Shown here: in pieces, positions 33,527 through 42,974 of the stretch
How the letters are laid out: the number at the start of each line of letters is the position of its first letter
Position numbering within the stretch: position 1 is the first letter of the stretch
Assembly (NCBI RefSeq): GCF_000935045.1
Contig: NZ_JYKS01000008.1
Location: 124,001 to 188,000, forward strand
Reading direction: 5' to 3'
DNA: 64,000 bases
From: Pseudomonas sp. 10-1B
Lineage (GTDB): Bacteria; Pseudomonadota; Gammaproteobacteria; Pseudomonadales; Pseudomonadaceae
Program-made: the position numbers and the translations under genes
The notes under the pieces: model-generated
What the model was told of the DNA's origin: nothing
Database searches by the model: none
What the model saw: the letters and a program-made list of their open reading frames with translations, nothing else

Positions 33527-33838
33527 GTGTACAAGCTCGCCTTCTTCGTCCCCGCCAGCCACGTCGAGGTGGTCAAGGCCGCTGTATTCGCCGCCGGTGG
33601 CGGGCGCATCGGTGACTATGACCACTGCGCCTGGCAAACCTTGGGCCAGGGCCAGTTCCGCCCGTTGGACGGCAGCCAGCCGTACCTCGGGCAAACCGGC
33701 CAGGTCGAGGTGGTGGAAGAGTGGAAGGTGGAGCTGGTGGTGGCTGACGAGCTGGTAGCCCAGGTCGTCGCTGCCCTGAAGCAGAGCCACCCGTACGAGA
33801 CGCCAGCCTACGAAGTCTGGCGGCTCGCCGAGTTCTAA
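33527..33838 (+). CDS. YqfO/NIF3-like small protein
   Basis: A 103-residue protein beginning with GTG 3 bp after the purL stop. It matches the small YqfO-type domain found inserted in NIF3-family proteins and resembles the CutA/PII-like ferredoxin fold: MYKLAFFVPASHVEVVKAAVFAAGGGRIGDYD (shown in part) and the C-terminal SHPYETPAYEVW. The role is unknown. No good independent ribosome site (TAAGG only 1-2 bases before GTG), so translation probably depends on purL. Confidence 0.8.
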   Translation: MYKLAFFVPASHVEVVKAAVFAAGGGRIGDYDHCAWQTLGQGQFRPLDGSQPYLGQTGQVEVVEEWKVELVVADELVAQVVAALKQSHPYETPAYEVWRLAEF

Positions 33839-33851
33839 GAGCGCATCAAGG

Positions 33852-34293
33852 CTATTCGCGGGCACGCCCGCTCCCACAGGGATTGCACAATACTCAAAGG
33901 TTGTGCGATCCCTGTGGGAGATTCTATGGTTTCTGGCAATGGCATCAGGGTTGCCAGGTGCTCGCCACTGCATCTTCAGCGCCTGTGAGATCGAGCGCCG
34001 CCCGCGCGGCGCATCGCGAGCTGGCGCTCACTCCTACGTTTGTTTCGGGCCAATCATTCCTATGGGATTTGCGCGCGAACGCTTTGGCGCATGGCTCGAT
34101 ATCGCGTCGTACGAACAAGGCGGTCGCGCGCGCCTGGCACAAGCCTCACTGGCCCGAAACAAACGTAGGAGTGAGCGCCAGCTCGCGATGCGCCGCGCGG
34201 GCGGCGCTCGATCTCACAGGCGCTGCATATCTTGTGGCAAACACCTGTCAGCCCTGATGCGATCCCTGTGGGAGCGGGCGTGCCCGCGAATAG
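33852..34293. repeat. REP pair split by a palindromic element
   Basis: A REP at 33852-33881 and its exact 30-bp inverted mate at 34264-34293 belong together, but 382 bp separate them instead of about 35. The expected junction sequence TGCGATCCCTGTGGGAG occurs twice as a direct repeat, at 33904-33920 and 34258-34274, bracketing a foreign segment. Confidence 0.9.
33943..34259. mobile_element. Large palindrome, 110-bp arms, MITE-like candidate
   Basis: Arm 33943-34052 is the reverse complement of 34150-34259 without gaps. The inner 76 bp of each arm (33977-34052 and 34150-34225) match perfectly; the outer 34 bp match at 25 positions. The central loop is 97 bp. Each arm can also fold on itself (GCGCCG-CCCGCG-CGGCGC at 33995-34012). 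No open frame of note is inside. Direct 17-bp repeats flank it together with 22 bp of unmatched DNA at 33921-33942. It is a non-autonomous insertion or REP-derived element by inference; no transposase is nearby. Confidence 0.7.
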
Positions 34294-34384
34294 GCCGGTA
34301 CAGCCAGAACAGAGCTGACTGACCGGTACTTTGGCAAGGCTTGAGCTAGCCGGGGCTGCTTTGCAGCCCAATCGCGCAGATCTG
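34294..34384. terminator. Hairpin after phoX-like gene
   Basis: GGGCTGC-TTT-GCAGCCC at 34353-34369 lies 16 bp past the phosphatase gene's stop, on its 3' side. It is the same recurrent hairpin seen beside REP pairs. There is no T-run on the minus strand. Confidence 0.4.
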
Positions 34385-36445
34385 TCAGACGGTACCAATC
34401 TCCCCGCCATCAATACGCTGAATCACCACCGTCGCCGCCCGCGGCCTTACCGTGGCCCCTGCCGGGGTAGCATCGGTGGCCTTGTCGGTATACGGCCAGT
34501 TACCCGGGTGCTGGATGTTGACGAACAGTGTCTTGTTGTCCGGGGTAAAGGCAATCCCGGTCACTTCGCAATCGTTCGGCCCGACGAAGAAACGCCGCAG
34601 GTCCACCTGGTTCTGTGCATTCACCGGCACTTGCTTGCCACTGGCATCCATCAGGTCGGTGGGGATCACCGCCAGCAGCTGGTCGTTGGTGTACTCGGTC
34701 AAGGTGCTCTCGCCGTTGTCGGTCTCGAACCACAGTACGCCACGGCTATCGAAGCTCATGCCGTCAGGGCTGGCGAACTGGTTCAACTCGGTCAGGCCGG
34801 AGCGGTTGATGTCGGCAGTGCCAGCAGCGTTGGCGCCGAACGCGAAGATGTCCCAAGTGAAGCTCAGTTGGTCGTCGCTGTCATGCCAGCGGATGATATG
34901 GCCGTGACGGCTCGGGCCGCGAGGGTTGGCGGCATCGACCTTTTCCGAGGTACGCGCGCTGTTGTTGGTCAAGGTCAGGTACACGTCGCCATTGAGCGGG
35001 TTGACCGCGGTCCATTCCGGGCGGTCCATCGGCGTTGCGCCTACGGCATCGCCAGCACCCCGGGTGTTGAGGATGATGCCCGCCAGGTCGCCGTACAGTG
35101 CGCCCAGGGTGCTGCCGCCGATGGTGGCGGTGGTCACGTCCAGCAACAGCCACACGCCGGTGCCGTCGGCATTGAAGCGGGCTACGTAAAGCTTGCCCTG
35201 ATCCAGGTACTTGGCGCCGGTGGCCAGGCGGTCGGCCGGGGTGGCGTCGGCGGCGTCCCATACTGCCGTCGACACCCACTTGTACAGGTACTCGTTGTTG
35301 GAATCGTCACCCATGTACCACACCAGTGGCTTGCCGGCGACCGCCAGGCCTGGGCAGCAGCCTTCGTGGCGGAAGCGACCCAGTGCGGTGCGCTTGGTGG
35401 CCAAGGTGCTGCTGTCGTACGGGTCGATCTCGACGATATAGCCGTAGGTGCTGGCTTCGTTGCGGTAGTCGTCGGTGGCGCTGGCGCCTTTGACTGTCAC
35501 GTCGAAGCGGGCGAACTCGTCGGCCACTTCGCTGCTGTCACCGGCAGCGCTTTCCCACTTGTACTGGCCACTGGAGGTGCCCACGCCAATGCGGCGCTGG
35601 TCTTCAGGCTGGGTGCCCTTGTTGACGAAGATGCCTGGCCAGTTCTCTTCACAGGTCAGGTAGGTGCCCCACGGTGTGTAGCCGTTGCCGCAGTTGTTGT
35701 TGGTACCGCGGCAGTGGGTGCCGGTGCTGGAATACTTGGTCTTGACGTGGTCGGTACCACGCAAGGGGCCGGTGATTTCCATGCGTGAGGCGGTGGTGAA
35801 GCGGCGGTTCAGCGGGTCGTTGTCGACCACCTGCCAGCGGCCGTTGACCTTCTGCAGGCGCACCACGCCAGCCCCGTGGGCGTTGATTTCCTTGCGCACT
35901 TCTTCAGCCGGGCGCTTGCCCTCGACATCGCTGGTCGGGCCGGCTGGGTGCAGGGCCGCGGTGTCGATGTACTCGAAGTTGATCGCCAGCAGGCCGTCTT
36001 CCGAGCTGCCGTCGATGGGGAAGAAGTGCATGCCGTCGTGGTGCATGCCCATGGCATTGGCCTGGTCGATCGAGGTGTTGCTGCCATCGGACTTCCACGG
36101 GTTGCCGTTGCTGTTGATCGGTGTGCCCCAAGGCGCCAGCACGTAGGCGCTGTAGCCGGCGGCCACTACGCAGGCATCGGTGCGCGAGCCCGGGATGGAC
36201 TGGAAACCCAGCGCCAGTTTCGGTGCGTGCGGTTCGGTTACAGACGGCTCGGTGAGCGGGGCATCATGGTTGCCACCACTACCGTCGAAGCAGCCTGTCA
36301 GGCCGGTACCGGCGAGCATGGCGATAGCGGCGCCCAGGCTGCCACGCATCACGCTGCGGCGGCTGAGGTAGACGTCCATGACGTTGGCCATCGGCAGATT
36401 GCAACTGTGGTTGCGGTCCAGGTTGTCGCCGCTTCCTCGACTCAT
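34385..36445 (-). CDS. PhoX-family (DUF839) alkaline phosphatase-like protein
   Basis: A 686-residue protein with a twin-arginine signal set inside the N-terminus (YLSRRSVMRGSLGAA, RR at 29-30). A lipobox-like TGLTGC follows, so it may be exported and possibly lipid-anchored. The PhoX beta-propeller hallmarks include GYTPWGTYLTCEENWPG, RHGHIIRW and ALGRFRHEGCCPG. PhoX enzymes use calcium and iron to release phosphate from esters. The ATG at 36445 is chosen for AAGGA upstream. It is downstream of, and separate from, the haemagglutinin gene. No Pho box search is possible by eye. Confidence 0.88.
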   Translation of the reverse strand: MSRGSGDNLDRNHSCNLPMANVMDVYLSRRSVMRGSLGAAIAMLAGTGLTGCFDGSGGNHDAPLTEPSVTEPHAPKLALGFQSIPGSRTDACVVAAGYSAYVLAPWGTPINSNGNPWKSDGSNTSIDQANAMGMHHDGMHFFPIDGSSEDGLLAINFEYIDTAALHPAGPTSDVEGKRPAEEVRKEINAHGAGVVRLQKVNGRWQVVDNDPLNRRFTTASRMEITGPLRGTDHVKTKYSSTGTHCRGTNNNCGNGYTPWGTYLTCEENWPGIFVNKGTQPEDQRRIGVGTSSGQYKWESAAGDSSEVADEFARFDVTVKGASATDDYRNEASTYGYIVEIDPYDSSTLATKRTALGRFRHEGCCPGLAVAGKPLVWYMGDDSNNEYLYKWVSTAVWDAADATPADRLATGAKYLDQGKLYVARFNADGTGVWLLLDVTTATIGGSTLGALYGDLAGIILNTRGAGDAVGATPMDRPEWTAVNPLNGDVYLTLTNNSARTSEKVDAANPRGPSRHGHIIRWHDSDDQLSFTWDIFAFGANAAGTADINRSGLTELNQFASPDGMSFDSRGVLWFETDNGESTLTEYTNDQLLAVIPTDLMDASGKQVPVNAQNQVDLRRFFVGPNDCEVTGIAFTPDNKTLFVNIQHPGNWPYTDKATDATPAGATVRPRAATVVIQRIDGGEIGTV

Positions 36446-36549
36446 CAGGGGGTCCTTGTGTTGGCTGAATGGGCGCAAGCTGCGACTTTAGAGCGCCAAT
36501 ATGATGATTGACTGGCAGAAATGTTAACGGGCTTTGAAATTGCAGGTTG

Positions 36550-36566
36550 GGGCCGCAAAGCGGCCC
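36550..36566 (-). terminator. Hairpin after tpsA-like gene
   Basis: GGGCCGC-AAA-GCGGCCC lies 11 bp past the stop of the haemagglutinin-like gene on its 3' side. No clear T-run follows on the minus strand. Confidence 0.4.
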
Positions 36567-36577
36567 GCGTTACGGCT

Positions 36578-39500
36578 TCAGTGCTTGTCTTGTACCTCCG
36601 ACACCCACTGTTCGCTACGGCTATGCCCACTGGTCCTCAACACCCCCAGGTCCAGCGCATTTTCCCCATCCGCCGCCCCCTTGCCCTTGGCCATCTCGGC
36701 GATTGCGGTGCCCAGGTCTACCGGTGAGTTGGATGCATCGATCGACACGTCTCGGCGATAGTCATTCCCGCTCAGCGTTTCACGGGTGACCGAGTTAGCG
36801 TCGAGCACCACGGTGCCCTTGGCCGACTGCAAGCGTGCCCCCACCAGATGCGCGTTGCCACCGACCTGCAGGTCGATGCCGTCGCTACCTTTGAGCACGG
36901 CCTGACGGGCCACACTGTCGCGCTGCACATGCGACACGTCGAGGCTGAAGGTTGGCGAGAAACCAGGGTCGGCCTTGCTCAGGGCGGAACCGGCCTTCTT
37001 CTCGACCTTGCTCCCCAGCGGCCCTGCCACCGAAGTGGCCGCGTTGACATAGCCCTGTGGGTTTTTCTCCTGGCTCAGCCTGGCATCGCCTTTCACGCTC
37101 AGGGTATCGACGCTGTCCTTGCGGCTGGCGATGCGCAGGTCACCGTCGATCGCGCCGCCAATATGCCCTGCTTCCAGGGTTGCGCCTTCGATGCGGGTAT
37201 CGCCGCGGCTTTGCAGCTCGAGGCGCTCGGCGCGCAGGTCACTGGCATTCCAGGTGAGATTGTCGCGCTTGTCGAAATCTACCTTCACGCGACCATGCAG
37301 GCCGCGAGTGTCGAGCGCACCTTTGGCCATGTTGAAACCGGCCCCGGCGGTGATGTCGAGGTTGTCGCGTCGCTCCTGGTTGGATGACGCTTCCACCAGC
37401 ATGCCGCCGTTCGATGCGTCCAGGCTTATCCGTTCGGCCGAGGCTTGCAGGCCTTGCAGGTGCAGGGCGATGTCCTCGCGGGCGTTGCTGCTCAGGGTCA
37501 GTGCGCCGTTGCTGGCAAACTGAGCATCGAGCGCCTGACGTGCATTTTCGTCCTGCTTGCCGTGACTGAAGTGACCGCCGATGGCACCACCCTTGGTCTT
37601 GCCTGTTTTGGCCGCCAGCTCCAGGCCGCCGCCCAGGTTGCTGCCTGTGGCTTGCTGGGTGTTGCTGGCGGCCTTGACCTGCAGTCGGCCGTCGCTGTGC
37701 ACCTGTATGCCGCCAGCCTTGGCTTCGCGGCTGCCAATGCGCGTGCCTTCGAGCAAGAGGTCGCCTTTACTGGTCAGGTGTACCTGGCCCTTGGCGTCGA
37801 CTTGGGCCACTTGCGCCGTGTTCTGCGTGCTCAGCTTTTGGCTGTGGTCGAGATAGCCACGGCCATCGACACCGGTGCTACCCGGGCGGTTGCCGACTTT
37901 GGCCCAGGCATTGCCATCGAGCTGGCGTGACTGTTGTTTGGTCTGGTCGGTCGCCTGTGGCAAGGTCAGCGAGCCTGCACTGTGCATGACCACATTGCCT
38001 TCGCCGCCATCGATGCGGGTACCTTCGTAGCGGCCATCGCTGCCCAGCTGTACCTGGATACCCTGTTGCCCGTACAGGCTACCGGGCACGGCGGTGCTGG
38101 CGCTGTCCTTTTTATCCAGCGACCCGCCCTGGCCGGCTACGCGTACATTAAGGTCCTCGCCGGTGCTGGTGTCCAGGCGGGCATCGCCACCAAAGGCCAG
38201 GCGCTGCACGGTGGTTTCCTGGGTGTTCTCGGCGGCGTCCATCTGGTGCTGCTGCGCCTCGATGTTCAGCGTGCCGGTATCGGCCCGCCAGGCTGTTCCC
38301 TGGTCAGCCAGGGTGTCGGCCTTGACCTCGACCTTGGCCCCGGAAAACTCACTCACACGGGCCAAACTGCGGCGCTGGTTTTCCAGGCGCTTGAGGTGTT
38401 CCACGGTCATCTCGGCGCCGACGCTAGGCGGCGCCATGGCGTCCTCGGGCGAGGCTTGCTGGAAGCGTGCGGCTTCCTTGCCCTGCACCAGGCGTTCGAT
38501 GGGGCGGGTAAGGTCGCGGTACTCGACACTGGCGCCCAGGCTGCCAGACCACTCATTACGGCGCTTTTCACGTTCCTGGGTATCCTGCACGGCGCGGTTG
38601 TCGATGCGTTTGGCAGTTACCTGCAGGTTGTCGCCAGCCTTGATACGTGCGGCTTCGGTAACCAATTCGTCGCTATGCAGCTTGAGGTTACCGCTGGCCT
38701 GCAACTCGCTGCGCTGCGCGGTGCTGTCGCGCTCGCTCATCATCTCGCGGTTGTGATGGCCTTCGAACGCGCTGCCCAGTCGGTCGATGCCGCCGGTCAA
38801 CGTCAAGCCGCCACCACTCTGGGTGGTGTTGGTGGTCGTCTCGCGGTCATTGCGGGTAGCGCCCAGCGTCACCTTCTGCGCCTGCACGTCGAGGTCGCCT
38901 GCGCCGGCCTTGACCTTGGAGCCGTTGACCTGCAGGTGAGCGCCGCTGCGCAGGTCCACCGAGCCGCCCTTGAGTTCACTGGCAACCTGGCTGGTGATGC
39001 GCTGCTCGCTGGTGCTGGTCACGACGTCATAGGCCACGCCGGCCTCGTACTGGCGGGACTCGGGCTTGCCATCCTCAGCTTCCTGGGTCTGCCTGGCGCT
39101 GGCTGTGAAGCTGCGTTGCTGGTCGCGGGTTTTGCGTTCATCGAGCGATTGCGCACTGTCGATCAGCAGGTCGCTTTTGGCCTCGACTTGCAGATGCTTG
39201 CCCGCTTCGACCTTGGCGCCCTGGATGCGCAGTTCTTCGGCGCTGGCCAGGCGCAGGTTGCTGGTCGAGCTGACGTCGCTGACCAGTACCTGCTGTTTGT
39301 GGTCCGTGCTTTCGTGCGTGCTGCCAAGCAGGCCGAACAGTTTGCTGTCGCTGTTGCGGTTGGTGGCAGTAGTGCTGGCGTGGTCTGCCTTGATGGCCAG
39401 TGAACCTTTCTTGCTGTAGAGCACCGCATCCTGCTTGCCGTGCACGCTACTGCCTTTGATGGTGACCTGGTCGGCGGTCACGGTAAGCTTGCCATCGCTG

Positions 39501-41104
39501 GCGACCTTGCTGCCGGCAACGGCCTGGCCCTCGATATCGTTACCTTTTCGATCAGCAAAGAACGCGCCGGATACCAGGTCGCCACGGTAGTCGCGTTGGG
39601 TTCCACGCTCCTGCAAGGTGGTGGTACCGATGTTTGCCTGTTTTGCATGGATAGCCAAGTCGCCGCGGCTGTGCAGGCTGCTGCCTTGCACGTTGAGGTT
39701 GCCGCTTGCCTTGACCGTCATGTGCTTGGCGCCGAGCGTACTGCCCCTTGCGGTTTCCTTGAGCTGGTCGCTATCGCTGTCGCCGCGCCATAAGTCCTTG
39801 CGGTGGCGCACCTGCTCTTCGATGCGCTGGCTGTCGATACCGGCCACGATGTCCAGGTCGGCCCCGCTGTCGACTATCAGCTCGTTACCTGCATCCACCT
39901 TCGCTGCGGTCAGGCGCATGTCGTCACCGGACTGCAACAGCACGCTGTCACTGCCCAGCAGTTGACTGCCCTGTTGCTGCCGGTGGGTGGTGGTGGTTTT
40001 GCGGTTGTAGGTTTCACGGGTGATGAACAAGAACTTCTTGTTCCAGCTGTCACTGTCGTGCTCGATGTGCTCGCGGGTCTTGGCGTCCAGTGTGAGCTTG
40101 TTGCCGGCCTTGGCTTCGATTCGCCGGGCCCGGCCGTCGACCGTTTCAAGCGTCAGGTCATCGGCAGCGGTGAGTTTCAGTGTGCCGCGCTCGCTGCGCA
40201 GCTCGATGGGGTTGTCGACCGTGCCGCTGACATGCAGGCCCCCAGCCGAGCGAATCTCGACCCCCTCCTTGCCCACAACCTGCGTTGCCCCCACGCGCAC
40301 ACCCGCGCCTTCGGCAGTGCTCACCACACGGATACGCCCGGCGCGCATTGCCCCGAACAGGTTGGCATCAATGCTGGAAGGGGTGCTGGGCAGGTGTTCG
40401 ACAACCTCGCCACTGCGACGGTCGATGCGGTTGCGCCCGACTGTGATGTCGAGCGCTTCGCTGGCCTTGAGCAGGCCTTTGCTGTCCACGCGCGGTGCAA
40501 TCAGTTCGAGGGCGCCACCGCTATTGTTCTGGCCATGCTCCAGTACCTGCAGGGTGCCGCTGGCCTGGAGCGTGTCGAGGTACTTGAGTTGCTGGTCCTC
40601 GAACTCCGGAGTGCCAACCACGAAGCCGGCGCGAGTGGTGTTGATGAAGCTGCCGCCATTGAGGGTGATGCCATTGGGGTTGGCCAGGATGTAGTCGGCC
40701 GGGCGCCCGAAGATTTCCTGTGGGCCTTCGATCAGCGAGGCGTTGCGGCTGACCACCTCGTTGAGGATGGTCGAGGCGGCCTGGCCCTGGAACTGCGGGT
40801 TGGCCGCCAAGGCGCCGGCCAGTTGCGACTGCCCGGCCTGGGTGGCGTTGTTCAACACCAGACCAGGGGTGCCAACGTTGTAGTCGATGAACTGGTTGTG
40901 TGACAGCCCGCTGGCGTTGGGCGGTACGATGTCGATTACCGGTACGCCGTGGCCGTTGTTGATGACCGGCGTGCCTGCGGGGCCGCTGGCTGCCTCCAGG
41001 CCGCCCTGGGCCAAGGCGGCGCTGGAGGAACCCAGCAAGGCGAGGAAGATGGCCCAGCGCAAGGTATCTGGGCGGATAGACGGTGACTGCGAGAGTGTTT
41101 GCAT
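36578..41104 (-). CDS. Filamentous haemagglutinin-like two-partner secretion exoprotein (TpsA)
   Basis: A 1508-residue protein. The signal peptide (residues 1-33, ending AALAQ) is followed by the TPS secretion domain (about 34-280) with SRNASLIEG and NPNGI (NPNG at 142-145), the motifs recognised by the TpsB pore. The rest is a long series of beta-helix FHA-type repeats rich in Gly, Asp and Ser (GSLTL, LDVQAQKVTLGA). The C-terminus stops in repeat-like sequence (SEQWVSEVQDKH) with no VENN motif and no CdiA-type toxin tail. It is probably an adhesin or biofilm protein. It lies 27 bp after its transporter gene in one operon. Confidence 0.88.
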   Translation of the reverse strand: MQTLSQSPSIRPDTLRWAIFLALLGSSSAALAQGGLEAASGPAGTPVINNGHGVPVIDIVPPNASGLSHNQFIDYNVGTPGLVLNNATQAGQSQLAGALAANPQFQGQAASTILNEVVSRNASLIEGPQEIFGRPADYILANPNGITLNGGSFINTTRAGFVVGTPEFEDQQLKYLDTLQASGTLQVLEHGQNNSGGALELIAPRVDSKGLLKASEALDITVGRNRIDRRSGEVVEHLPSTPSSIDANLFGAMRAGRIRVVSTAEGAGVRVGATQVVGKEGVEIRSAGGLHVSGTVDNPIELRSERGTLKLTAADDLTLETVDGRARRIEAKAGNKLTLDAKTREHIEHDSDSWNKKFLFITRETYNRKTTTTHRQQQGSQLLGSDSVLLQSGDDMRLTAAKVDAGNELIVDSGADLDIVAGIDSQRIEEQVRHRKDLWRGDSDSDQLKETARGSTLGAKHMTVKASGNLNVQGSSLHSRGDLAIHAKQANIGTTTLQERGTQRDYRGDLVSGAFFADRKGNDIEGQAVAGSKVASDGKLTVTADQVTIKGSSVHGKQDAVLYSKKGSLAIKADHASTTATNRNSDSKLFGLLGSTHESTDHKQQVLVSDVSSTSNLRLASAEELRIQGAKVEAGKHLQVEAKSDLLIDSAQSLDERKTRDQQRSFTASARQTQEAEDGKPESRQYEAGVAYDVVTSTSEQRITSQVASELKGGSVDLRSGAHLQVNGSKVKAGAGDLDVQAQKVTLGATRNDRETTTNTTQSGGGLTLTGGIDRLGSAFEGHHNREMMSERDSTAQRSELQASGNLKLHSDELVTEAARIKAGDNLQVTAKRIDNRAVQDTQEREKRRNEWSGSLGASVEYRDLTRPIERLVQGKEAARFQQASPEDAMAPPSVGAEMTVEHLKRLENQRRSLARVSEFSGAKVEVKADTLADQGTAWRADTGTLNIEAQQHQMDAAENTQETTVQRLAFGGDARLDTSTGEDLNVRVAGQGGSLDKKDSASTAVPGSLYGQQGIQVQLGSDGRYEGTRIDGGEGNVVMHSAGSLTLPQATDQTKQQSRQLDGNAWAKVGNRPGSTGVDGRGYLDHSQKLSTQNTAQVAQVDAKGQVHLTSKGDLLLEGTRIGSREAKAGGIQVHSDGRLQVKAASNTQQATGSNLGGGLELAAKTGKTKGGAIGGHFSHGKQDENARQALDAQFASNGALTLSSNAREDIALHLQGLQASAERISLDASNGGMLVEASSNQERRDNLDITAGAGFNMAKGALDTRGLHGRVKVDFDKRDNLTWNASDLRAERLELQSRGDTRIEGATLEAGHIGGAIDGDLRIASRKDSVDTLSVKGDARLSQEKNPQGYVNAATSVAGPLGSKVEKKAGSALSKADPGFSPTFSLDVSHVQRDSVARQAVLKGSDGIDLQVGGNAHLVGARLQSAKGTVVLDANSVTRETLSGNDYRRDVSIDASNSPVDLGTAIAEMAKGKGAADGENALDLGVLRTSGHSRSEQWVSEVQDKH

Positions 41105-41131
41105 GTTCTCGTTCTCTTTGTTGTGGGTGAA

Positions 41132-42814
41132 TCAGATGTTCAAGGTCCACTCCAGCACCCAGAAACCGGGTTCCAGCAGTGGGCGGGGCAAGTCGCTGGC
41201 GTACAGGGCGCGTTGGTAGCCCAGGCGCAGTTGGCTGCCGGGCAGGCTCAGTTCGGCTCCGGCGGTGGCCCCGGCAAGGCGTTGGGACGGCTTGCCGTTG
41301 GCTGTCCGGACCCAGCCCAGGTCCAGGCCGATATAGGGACGTATTTGCACAGGCGCGGCCCAGGTTGGGGGCAGCGGCTGGCTGAAGGTATTGCGCCACA
41401 CCGCACTGCTGGCACCGGAATAGGTACGCAGGCGAAACCCGCGTACGGCCGAGTCGTCACTGGCCAGCAATTGCTCCACGGCAGGCAGCGGGTCACTGCT
41501 GTATTGCAGGCCCAGCTCGCTCTGCCAGCGCCACGGCGTGCCAACAGGGCCCTGGCGCAAGTGCAGCAGGTTGGCGCGGTACTTGCGAAAGTCCGGGCGC
41601 AAGCGCTCCGCGCCCAGCGGCGAGCGGTCGGCACCGAACGCGTCCACGCCTTGGGCGATAGCCAGGTAGCCATTCCACAAGCCACCTTCGAGCCACAGCA
41701 GGTTGATACCTGCCTCCAGGGAGGCCAGCGTGGGGCTCTGCTGGACGATGACCGCACCTGCGCTGCGGTTGAGCAACTGCTTGCGGTCTAGACGGAGGCT
41801 GGCGCTGAGCATGCCTTGCTGGTTGCGCCACAGTACGCGCTCGATGCTCAGGCCTTGGTAGCGGCTACTGCCGCTGGCCGCCTTGTCGCTATGGGGGAGG
41901 GGCGCCTGGTAGCGCAGCTGGCTGGCGCTGAGTGCGAAGGTCCAGGCGCCGTAGGGGACGCTGTAGTACAGCGAGACGCCTCGGCTTTGGCCGGGCGCAT
42001 CCAGCACCGTGCTGGTCAGCGATAGGCGCAGGTCATCATTGAGCCCCAGCGGGCTGTCCAGGCCGAGGCCGAGGTTCAGGCGATGGCGGCCGGTGAGGTC
42101 GCTGCCACGGTTGTCGAAACGGCTGTCCAGGTGCCAGCGCGAGGCCACCTTGCGTGGCTGCACGACAACGCGGGTGCCGCCCTGCAGTTCGCCAGGCAAT
42201 AGGTCGGCAGCCAGGTCATAGGCGCGCAAGCGGTTCAGTTGATCGAGGCCTTGCTCCAGGTCCGGCAGGTACAGCGGCTGCCCGAGCAGGCTGGGGAAGG
42301 CACCGGACAGCGACAAGGGCAGGGCCGGGCCCGCCAGTTCGATGGTTTCAACGAAACCCTCGACAATGTCGATGTCCAGCGGCATGCCATCCTGGGGCGG
42401 TTGCCGCAGGTAAGGCCGGGCCGTCGGGTAGCCGGCTTGCACGTAGCGCTGGGTGATGGCTTTCAGCAGCCGGTTGATTTCGGCGATACCCATGCACGCG
42501 GGGGTGAGGCCGCGGATGGTCGCTTCCAGTTCCGGGTTCGAAAGCTGGCGGTTGCCAGCCACGCGTATGCCATCGATGGCCCAGCAACGGTCCTGCTGAG
42601 CAAGGGGGGCGCTGGTGTCGTCGTTTTCAGATGGGGCGGGTATGCGCTGCCAGCGCTCCAGCCGCTGTTGCTGCTCCAACTGCCGCAGTATTTGCTGTTG
42701 ATCGCGCAGTTGTTGGCTGGCCGGGTCGTTGGCCAGCGCTTGAGGCATGGACAGCAACCCTGACAGGCAGCAGGCTGGCGCCCAACGGACAATGCGGTGA
42801 AATCGACAAGGCAT
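41132..42814 (-). CDS. Two-partner secretion outer-membrane transporter (TpsB, ShlB/FhaC family)
   Basis: A 560-residue protein. After a signal peptide ending near ALA, a Gln-rich helix (QQILRQLEQQQRLERWQR) may plug the pore. Next come two POTRA domains (about 75-230) and a 16-strand barrel with the conserved VRGFR tetrad, the tip motif of the L6 loop. It secretes the TpsA encoded just downstream. The ATG at 42814 is preferred; a TTG five codons upstream also reads in frame. No strong ribosome site is seen for either. Confidence 0.9.
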   Translation of the reverse strand: MPCRFHRIVRWAPACCLSGLLSMPQALANDPASQQLRDQQQILRQLEQQQRLERWQRIPAPSENDDTSAPLAQQDRCWAIDGIRVAGNRQLSNPELEATIRGLTPACMGIAEINRLLKAITQRYVQAGYPTARPYLRQPPQDGMPLDIDIVEGFVETIELAGPALPLSLSGAFPSLLGQPLYLPDLEQGLDQLNRLRAYDLAADLLPGELQGGTRVVVQPRKVASRWHLDSRFDNRGSDLTGRHRLNLGLGLDSPLGLNDDLRLSLTSTVLDAPGQSRGVSLYYSVPYGAWTFALSASQLRYQAPLPHSDKAASGSSRYQGLSIERVLWRNQQGMLSASLRLDRKQLLNRSAGAVIVQQSPTLASLEAGINLLWLEGGLWNGYLAIAQGVDAFGADRSPLGAERLRPDFRKYRANLLHLRQGPVGTPWRWQSELGLQYSSDPLPAVEQLLASDDSAVRGFRLRTYSGASSAVWRNTFSQPLPPTWAAPVQIRPYIGLDLGWVRTANGKPSQRLAGATAGAELSLPGSQLRLGYQRALYASDLPRPLLEPGFWVLEWTLNI

Positions 42815-42974
42815 ACAAGCACCCGGCAAATGGAGTACGGATCTCGTACTCGTCTGCGTGGATGCTAAAAATTAAGTCGTTGGTTTGGATGCAGTACCCT
42901 TCCTATGCGCCGGTCAGACGAATTCGTGCCTGATGGTGGGAAGTTTCCTACAACATTGGTTGGAAGGCTCTATA

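Noticed and set aside
29675..33973. Very long open frame antisense to purL
   Set aside because: High-GC codon bias leaves the opposite frame without stops. The product is His/Val/Gln-rich with no motif, while purL is unmistakable. The same applies to long antisense frames opposite guaB, guaA, leuA and tpsA.
34053..34149. Small gene in the loop of the palindrome
   Set aside because: It is only 97 bp, with no start codon with a ribosome site giving more than a few codons, and no known peptide.
36446..36577. Immunity gene for a contact-dependent toxin
   Set aside because: There are only 130 bp, with no open frame behind a ribosome site, and the exoprotein has no toxin domain.
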